DNA of 19,841 nucleotides from Spongospora subterranea (lineage: Eukaryota > Endomyxa > Phytomyxea > Plasmodiophorida > Plasmodiophoridae): contig OUQQ01000371.1 of the NCBI GenBank assembly GCA_900404475.1, positions 1 through 19,841 of the forward strand, in the 5' to 3' direction. Positions 9,009-19,841 of the stretch are shown here, in pieces (positions within the stretch are counted from its first letter, which is position 1; each line of letters opens with the position of its first letter). The notes under the pieces are model-generated. The model made no database searches and was not told the DNA's origin. It saw nothing but the letters and a program-made list of their open reading frames with translations. A program made the position numbers and the translations under genes.

Positions 9009-9574
9009 TTAACGAGATTTCATTTTGAGACCATCGTGATTCTTCGGTACAGGTCCAAAGTCTGAAAGCGGGTCAGAGATAATTGCAGTATTAGAACAAT
9101 GATGAATCATATGGGTTCTTAATTCCTCGTTCAGTGCTATATGCAAATTTCCGGTCCGATACAATCCACACAAAAACCCAGTAGTAAATCCGAATTTTCT
9201 AGCATTTCTCCCAATCACATCAGCCAAAATGTGGTGGCCTGTTAGCAGTTAATACATCGGTCTCCGACGACATAAAGGAATGCGGTTAAATAAACTGAAG
9301 AGGTAGTACGAACCGAAACCAATCGTGTCTAGCACATCTACCGGAGGCAACCAACTCACCGGCCCGGGGTGTGTATGGTGTGGCCCGTTGACTGTACAGG
9401 CGCCAGGCGGACGGTCAACCCAAGTCCACGGGAACTGATTGCAGGGGTCGTCCAGTCAATTCTGCCATGATTCGCTTTGGCAATGATTACAATGTGGTCA
9501 GCCGGGTGTCGAAATTATTACGATCTGGGATCATGGATTCTCCCCCGCTCTGGTACAATGTCGCACTGCGTCAT
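9009..9574 (-). CDS. Small uncharacterised protein, tentative four-exon model
   Basis: The C-terminal exon is the best part: 9238-9009 on the minus strand, encoding ILADVIGRNARKFGFTTGFL and ending KMKSR before TAA. Upstream, a second conserved-looking stretch (9461-9360) encodes IDWTTPAISSRGLGLTVRLA and ends at a strong GTGAGT donor. One in-frame model joins exons 9574-9522, 9461-9360, 9294-9272 and 9238-9009, giving 118 residues from ATG 9574. It needs a 23-base exon and a 33-base intron, so splicing between 9359 and 9239 is uncertain. An alternative skips to an acceptor near 9200 and continues KFGFTTGFL in the same frame. I recognise no family. The start faces the next gene across 112 bp. 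Confidence 0.4.
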
Positions 9575-9686
9575 GTGCCCGTAATGCATTATCCTGTGAA
9601 CGCCCCTCGATATTCAGTTTATTCATGGAAGCTACCTTACTGAATCGATGCGTTAGGTCCTTAAACCACCTAAACTGGTCTCGTCG
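9575..9686. promoter_or_regulatory. Putative shared divergent promoter region
   Basis: These 112 bp separate the tentative ATG of the minus-strand small gene (9574) from the ATG of the plus-strand gene (9687). If both models hold, this short segment must carry both 5' leaders and a bidirectional core promoter. No TATA box or recognisable initiator stands out. The call rests on gene arrangement only. Confidence 0.3.
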
Positions 9687-10299
9687 ATGGACAGACTACA
9701 CAGAGCATTTGATAAAGAATTTATGCGAGTTCACCGTCATGATCCAAATACGTGCTTGTTACCAGATAAATTCGAATACGGCGGAAGTGATCAAGAGGAG
9801 TCAAACTGCAATTATCGTGCAGAATTTATTAGCCGATGGGATCAAGTAATGCACAACAATATTTTGGGTTTCCTGATTCAAATGCGGTTGATTCATTTAG
9901 TTGTTGAAAGAGCAACCTGATCTAGCCATTTCGCCCAGTTTCGACCAAGTTACTGCAGAAATGACGGACCGATTAGAAGAAGCGAAGACCCGAATGACAA
10001 TGTTGCTCAGGACACAACTAGATCCATCCAACAAGTTCGCTGGAGAACCCATTTCGGAAATCTTCCGACAAAAGGAACTGGACCGCGCCGATGAGATCAT
10101 TGCGAAACGTCGCAAGAGAAATCAGTAGGTTCAAGACCATACTTTATAGTCGGTTTTGTAAAGTCTATGTAGAGCAATGGCAGGAGATGGCCTTGGATCT
10201 ACTGATAATGGAGAATCAAAGATGACCCAGTCTTTGGGGCAAGTGGAAAACGAAATCGCCCGTCGACGAGCTGCTGAGGACTGGGCAGCCAAAGAATAA
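9687..10299 (+). CDS. Uncharacterised charged helical protein, three exons
   Basis: Exons are 9687-9845, 9901-10124 and 10173-10299, giving 169 residues that begin MDRLHRAFDKEFMRVHRHDP. Both introns (55 and 48 bases) have GTA donors and TAG acceptors and keep the frame. If intron 2 is not spliced, translation stops at 10128 after 128 residues; the spliced version adds a 41-residue tail ending in ARRRAAEDWAAKE. The protein is strongly charged and probably helical, with a basic run AKRRKRNQ near 121-128 that could be a nuclear signal, and has no membrane segment or signal peptide. I do not recognise a family. The gene converges on the PI3-kinase gene, whose stop is 165 bp away. Confidence 0.65.
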
Positions 10300-10463
10300 T
10301 TTCCATAACGATTCACGGAAACCCTGATTATAACAAAAAGCTCTACAAATTTATTGACATTCTTAATCTCCAGCTAAGCAGCATATTAAAGGATATATAA
10401 ATTCCATCACTATCCATATTAGGCGGATATTATTTACGATTTTCAAATTCCCAGAGAATATTT

Positions 10464-15399
<4,936 letters not shown>

Positions 15400-16175
15400 A
15401 GGGTTATTGAACCTGGCCTTCTTTGGCGGTTCGCTGAAATCGCCTCGATAGCCCTCTATCGATTAGGGCTTAATAAGCACCAAAGGGTTCTAGAACGCCC
15501 GTCCCTTCCCACAAATTGATCCAGAAGGCGTTCCTTTTGTTGCGGAGTTGACTTAATGACCCTTTGAGGTGGTAGTAAAGTAACCCTCTTTGGCTCTATA
15601 TCCCCATCATCCCCATTCTGTCGCCCGTAAACCATCACCAGGTCTGCTTTCAACAACAACCAACGACAACGCTACCCGATCCTCGTCCGGAATGAGATGG
15701 TCGACTCCGCATTGAATAAAGTGAAATCGTACTTGATAAAACGATTTATTCAGCCTCGACACTTCGAATTGGGATGTATTCTATGTCGGGTTGCTACCCG
15801 TGCAAACAAGTCGTAAGAACGATTCCCACAAGACTCGCCTCTGTTTCGCCTTAACATTGCTGGCTATTCCGCATTGGCAGCGGCGTGGAGAGATTTAGTT
15901 TGATAATCGCGGGGTCACGAAATCGAATCTGACATTTCATGCGGCAGCGAATATTTTCACCCTTGAATTCGAATTACTTGGTCCCTGTTTAGCAGTCAAT
16001 AAAATGCAAAGTTTTGTCATTTTCGTTATTTTTAGTGAAAGCATTTTAGCACCCATAAGAAACAACAACGCGAACAAACAAATAAAAATATGATCGTCTG
16101 GTGAATTATACACAGAATGAGGCTGATTGCTGTATCACTTCTAGCGCACAATGCCAATTTACAAACGGTGCACCA
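15400..16175. other. Spacer between PI3-kinase and dehydrogenase, possible 5' exon
   Basis: On the minus strand, 15659-15456 is open for 67 codons (containing KRVTLLPPQRVIKSTPQQKE). With a short segment starting at an ATG near 15711 it could form upstream exons of the PI3-kinase gene, joining to the frame KKARFNNPMAKT that precedes ATG 15399. That frame is open back to a TAA at about 15463. The splice sites are weak and I leave this out of the gene model. A perfect 7-bp hairpin (TCGATAG-CCCT-CTATCGA) lies at 15445-15462. The remaining 15720-16175 is AT-rich in its right half and shows no gene. Confidence 0.35.
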
Positions 16176-16273
16176 CAGCCAGGATACAGTGTATCCTGGT
16201 GATGAGGTCGGTTAAGTGCAACATCAGTCCAGCCAGGATACAGTGTATCCTAGTATGAGGTCGGTTAAGTGCA
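16176..16273 (+). repeat. Tandem 54-bp repeat carrying a palindrome, upstream of dehydrogenase
   Basis: Two copies, starting at 16176 and 16230, each contain the odd-length palindrome GGATACAGTGTATCC followed by ATGAGGTCGGTTAAGTGCA. The first copy extends to perfect 10-bp arms (CCAGGATACA / TGTATCCTGG); in the second one arm base differs (CCTAG). The second copy ends about 45 bp before the ATG at 16319. Spaced palindromes so close to a start suggest binding sites for a dimeric regulator or a transcribed 5'-leader hairpin; which one cannot be told from sequence. Confidence 0.7.
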
Positions 16274-16318
16274 CATTTCCGAGGGCGTGTAGTGCAGTAC
16301 GGTACAAATACATTGTCG

Positions 16319-18037
16319 ATGCTTAAACACATCATCTCGAATCACTGGCGCCTGAAATCGTCGGTCCGACGTGCCTCATCGCTCCCACAGTTTAATTGGG
16401 AGGATCCGCTGTCGATCTCGGAGCTGCTAACCGAGGAAGAGTCGGCCGCGCAGGCGATTGCTCGAGAATATGCCCAGGTCGCCTCTATCGCGACTTGAAT
16501 AACGTGTACAATCTGAACAACGTTGTGGCCTAAATTCAGGAGTCGTTACTTCCTGGAATCGTTGACGCGGCTCGTAATGCGAAATTCGATGTGAACATAA
16601 TGAAGGCGATGGGAGGTATTGCTTCCTCCCGAGTCGGCAACTTTTCTATTCGTTAATCAATTTCAGAGCGTGGTTTGCTTGGGGCCACGATTAAAGGGTT
16701 TGGATGCGCAGGAATGTCGTCAGTCGCATATGGATGTATTGCCAGAGAAATTGAACGGTATGGTAGCTCAAGGTCAACTTTAATTCGAGGCTTGTTGAAA
16801 ACCGGGGGTCCAGAGTTGATAGCAGTTATCGCTCGGCATTATCAGTTCAGTCGTCACTGGTTATGCACCCGATCGACGCGTTTGGAAACGAAGAAATGAA
16901 AGCAGAATGGCTTCCAAAGCTCGCTACAGGTTAATTAAGCCCTTTCGTGTCGGAATATGTGAATAATGGGGCTTTTAGGTGAACTTCTGGGATGCTTTGG
17001 ATTGACTGAGCCAAACCATGGTAAGCCATAACGAGCCAACAAGACTTTATGCTGATGCTGGGATTTTAAGGATCCGATCCGGGTTCTATGGAAACAATTG
17101 CTGTTGCAGATGGGGACGATTTTATCCTGAATGGCGCGAAATCATGGATTACGAACTCCCCGATTGCTGATATATTTGTCGTCTGGGCCAAGGATCCTGA
17201 TCAGGAAATAAGGGGATTTGTGCTTGATAGGGGTATGAAAGGTATATCTACTCCAGAGATCAAAGGAAAACTTTCATTACGGGCATCCATTACAGGTTAG
17301 CTGGAAACTTGTTTTCATCATTGTAGACATTCTCTTCATGGCTTGACTCGTAGGTGAAATTGTGCTTGAGGATGTTCGAGTCCCCAAATCGAGAATGTTT
17401 CAAAATGTCTCAGGTCTCAAAGGACCATTTTCCTGTCTCAATAATGCAAGGTTTTTCATAAATTGTCTCGCTATTTGATTTTCTGAATCATTATAAGATT
17501 TGGTATCGCCTGGGGTGCTTTAGGAGCCGCTGAAGAATGTGTTAAAATTGCAAGGCAATATACGTTAGACAGGAAACAGTTTGGGGCCCCTTTGGCATCA
17601 AATCAGGTGAGGATTATGTTCATGATCTAAGAATCTTCCATCAGTGTGTGTGTTAACAGCTAATTCAATTTAAACTTGCCGATATGGTCAGCGAGCTTGC
17701 TCTTGCACTAAACGCATGCTATCGTGTTGGTCGTCTGAAGGATGAAGGAAAGGCCAACTCGACAATGATATCCGTTATCAAAAGGAATTCTTGTGGAAAA
17801 GCGCTACAAACTGCAAGAACGTGCAGGGATATGCTCGGAGGCAATGGAATTTCAGGTCCGCTTAATCCTTGCGATCGGTGATGTAACTGATTTGGCTGTG
17901 CAATAGATGAATATCATGTTATGCGCCATATGATGAATCTTGAAGCTGTCAATACGTACGAAGGGACATCAGATATACATGCATTGATTATTGGGCGGGC
18001 TATCACCGGGTTGCAGTCGTTTAAGAAAAATAACTGA
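16319..18037 (+). CDS. GCDH: Glutaryl-CoA dehydrogenase, mitochondrial, ten exons
   Basis: Exons are 16319-16477, 16540-16615, 16667-16757, 16814-16929, 16979-17020, 17071-17295, 17354-17450, 17498-17606, 17660-17855 and 17907-18037, giving 413 residues. The enzyme oxidises and decarboxylates glutaryl-CoA to crotonyl-CoA in lysine and tryptophan breakdown, passing electrons through FAD to ETF. The first 25 residues ([20 protein letters not shown]) are basic and lack acidic residues, as in a mitochondrial presequence. Family signatures: [31 protein letters not shown] with substrate-binding Arg115, [39 protein letters not shown], and [12 protein letters not shown] with catalytic base Glu389. 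Length fits the family. Introns are 47-62 bases; donor 9 is unusual (GTCCGC). The gene looks functional. Confidence 0.95.
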
Positions 18038-18335
18038 TACAAGACTTACATTCGATGTTTCCCAAAACTTACGAGACAATCGCAAGCGTCCGCAAATTTT
18101 TACATGGAAAGATACGTTAGAATGCTAATGTTAAAGGCTGAGCTTTGCGAAGTGCGCCGCTTGGCTGCATGTTTTTCTTTGCCTGGAATCAGAACTTAAT
18201 AATAACATCAATCAGCAAACTGAACTATCATTTTTACATGAACCAACAGGGACAAGGGACACAAGTTTTCTATTCAACGGCGGAATAACCACGTGAGTGA
18301 AGAGTTTGAAAATGAACAATCCACTAGGTAACAAT
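18038..18335. other. 3' flank of dehydrogenase, no feature seen
   Basis: About 300 bp between the dehydrogenase stop and the first recognisable retroelement sequence. It should hold the 3' untranslated region and poly(A) site. No ORF, repeat or clear long terminal repeat boundary was found. Confidence 0.4.
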
Positions 18336-18530
18336 ATGATTTCTCAACACTACGTAAGATGAGAATAAGAGTTGAGTTTCATTGGTGTGACTCTGGCAGG
18401 TGAATCTCGCCCGAGTGTGAGGCGTCAAATGTCTTTGTACTTGTAAACTATCTTGTCAATGGGTTCTTTGTGCGATAAGGGAAAGCCAGAACCGATAGCT
18501 CGATCGATCATAGTGTCCATGGCTTGTTTC
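18336..18530 (-). pseudogene. Retroelement pol fragment upstream of reverse transcriptase, with stop
   Basis: On the minus strand the frame reads YKYKDI, a TGA at 18427-18425, then RLTLGRDSPARVTPMKL. In oomycete Gypsy-type polyproteins the equivalent linker reads like DVWRL.LG.DPPA..PLK, just before the reverse transcriptase, so TGA probably replaces TGG. Beyond about 18376 the similarity fades and the reverse transcriptase domain itself is absent. The family comparison is from memory, not a search. Confidence 0.6.
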
Positions 18531-19135
18531 ACTTCTGCTTTGGAATACTCACCCAAGTCAATCCTGTATTCATCACCTGGATCGATTGGCGACCACGAAA
18601 ACGAAGGGGAATCAATAACATTACGTTTATTTAGAAGGAAGACTGGCGGAAGAAAGAGAGTTTCCACCAGGTTCATCGCCGGCGTCAATGTCGATAAATT
18701 GATTCGACGTGTCATCCAGAAGTTTATCCAGAAGTTGACCTGGATCTATACCTAAACTATAGAGCTCAGGTTTGCCTATCAATACCATGCTCTGTGAAAG
18801 TTGTTCTTTACAGACGTATACATCGCATCGGCGAAGTGAAACTGTTCCGGTATTGCGTGTCAGCGTCAGGTCAAATGATGGCACTGCCAATAATTGTTGC
18901 ACACGAATCCGTCGTAGACAGTTTGCTACGAAGTGGAGGAGTAAAATTTTAACGGGAACAGATCCAACATCAATTTGTAGATCGTTGGATAGGTTGAACC
19001 GTTGTCGAGTTCGAATGGATAACTGGCCACGTTGTAAAGCAACACCTGATTCGGTTCCGGATTGGGAAAAACCGTATCTCCGATGGAACGCTTGTTCTGA
19101 ACCTGATAATCACGTTCAGCTTTAAATTTCACAAA
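18531..19135 (-). pseudogene. Retroelement aspartic-protease region, frameshifted
   Basis: Two overlapping minus-strand frames carry the pieces. The upstream frame (19132-18926) contains YPFELDNGSTYPTI near 19020-18980, resembling the LDTGA-type active site of retroviral-like proteases but with Asn-Gly-Ser. The next frame (18902-18627) contains TGTVSLRRCDVYV and VLIGKPELYSLGID, matching the C-terminal protease strand and the L-I-G-x-x-x-L hallmark. A frame shift near 18925 and a stop after SLPSK separate the pieces, so no working polyprotein can be made. Confidence 0.6.
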
Positions 19136-19841
19136 AGCTTCAATTTTCGTTGGGTAGGTGTAGACGTTGGACCCAATGTGGATTTTTACACACTAGACAG
19201 ACGTTAATTGGAGGCGACCTATTTTCGAATTTCTTCCGAATGTGTTACGGTATATGACTTTGTCATCGGTATTTTTGCTGACTTTACTGTCAAAGTGCCA
19301 TTTAGAAACATTGGATGAATTAGGACCGTTGAAAGAAATCTTTGTTGTGCTGATTTCGACGAAGGTTTCCTTACGATATCGTCGCGTAATCAGAAAAAAC
19401 GATGTTGATCTTTCGCGAGCGCGTCCACCAATGTGAAAGGGCATCTTCATCTTTGGCAGCGTGAATATACTCGTCGTAGGTAACTGCACGGTCGGTTTAA
19501 AATTTTCAGGTCTTTTGGACGAAGGCCGTTGCGGAGGACGTCAATTTTTTTCTTAATTGCATCGGGCGAACCTGAGTAAGCACGTTGAAGTCCATGATGT
19601 TCATTAAACTATCAAAAAGAGTAAAATCTTCGATCACTTCGCTGTTTAATAGAGGATATGGTCGTATCCATGACAATCGATTTCGAAATCAACGCTTCGA
19701 TGTTGGTACTCCCTCTGTCCCGTATGAATTGTCCATGATCGCAGTCCGCGCGGGATTAAGGCCATTTTTGGAGGCATTCTTTTTTTTCAAATTTCATAGT
19801 ATAAACTCAACGATGAAACGAAGCAACTCCCATTATTACAT
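19136..19841 (-). pseudogene. Retroelement gag remnant, several frameshifts
   Basis: Minus-strand fragments in shifting frames include LQRAYSGSPDAIKKKIDVL followed by RNGLRPKDLKILN (about 19595-19500) and YDEYIHAAKDEDALSHWW (about 19490-19425). The first resembles the helical core of Gypsy-type Gag, and the second its downstream segment. They lie upstream of the protease pieces in the same orientation, giving the usual gag-protease-pol order. Sequence continues to the window edge, so the 5' end of the element and any long terminal repeat may lie outside. Confidence 0.5.

Noticed and set aside
9625..9849. Plus-strand ORF overlapping the 169-residue gene
   Set aside because: It is in another frame over exon 1 of the 9687 gene, whose frame continues properly across the introns.
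15890..15940. GGGGTCACGAAATCGAATCTGAC as part of a tRNA gene
   Set aside because: No matching acceptor, D or anticodon stems could be folded around it.
16176..16273. CRISPR-like array
   Set aside because: Only two tandem copies with no distinct spacers, in a eukaryotic promoter; it is a simple tandem duplication.
16675..16899. Dehydrogenase frame appears to run into unrelated sequence and a stop, suggesting a pseudogene
   Set aside because: Splicing 16758-16813 out as a GT-AG intron restores the exact family sequence ([16 protein letters not shown]), so the gene is intact.

Overview
This window is from a eukaryotic nuclear genome that is compact and intron-rich. Every recognisable gene is broken by very short GT-AG introns, mostly 45-62 bases, with a few apparent ones of 33-40. 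Gene ends lie 53-165 bases apart in the dense central part. The gene set is a class I-type PI3-kinase with WW domains, a sphingomyelin-synthase-like ceramide phosphotransferase, a Rab18-like GTPase and a mitochondrial glutaryl-CoA dehydrogenase. A decayed Gypsy-type retroelement, whose pre-reverse-transcriptase segment resembles oomycete elements, flanks them. Together these suggest a protist, most plausibly an oomycete with moderate GC and short introns (Albugo-like). That placement is inference; no rRNA or other taxonomic marker is present.

Layout. Positions 1-3000 are repeat-dominated: one open 207-codon ORF, two inverted decayed copies of part of it, a pair of inverted-repeat arms, and between the arms a 321-bp DNA element with terminal inverted repeats and a TTTT target duplication. 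Positions 3000-3780 hold nothing I recognise. From 3785 to 10299 the genes are packed: Rab18-like (+), sphingomyelin-synthase-like (+), a 13-exon coiled-coil protein (-), a small uncharacterised gene (-) and a divergent uncharacterised charged-helix protein (+). Positions 10464-15399 (-) hold an intact 23-exon PI3-kinase whose N-terminus carries two WW domains ahead of RBD, C2, helical and kinase domains. A 0.9-kb spacer follows. It contains a possible upstream exon and a tandemly duplicated palindromic motif just before the glutaryl-CoA dehydrogenase gene (16319-18037, +). The right end (about 18336-19841, -) is a frameshifted gag-protease-pol retroelement remnant.

The exon models were built by hand: exons were joined where conserved family sequence stays in frame across GT...AG boundaries. 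The Rab18, sphingomyelin-synthase-like, PI3-kinase core and dehydrogenase models restore complete family signatures with no internal stop, so I regard them as solid. The coiled-coil model is internally consistent but rests on no homolog. The small 9009-9574 gene and the extreme N-termini of the coiled-coil and PI3-kinase genes are tentative. The three membrane and lipid genes (Rab18, ceramide phosphotransferase, PI3K) act in related cell biology, but nothing here shows that they are co-regulated; eukaryotic neighbours are usually independent.
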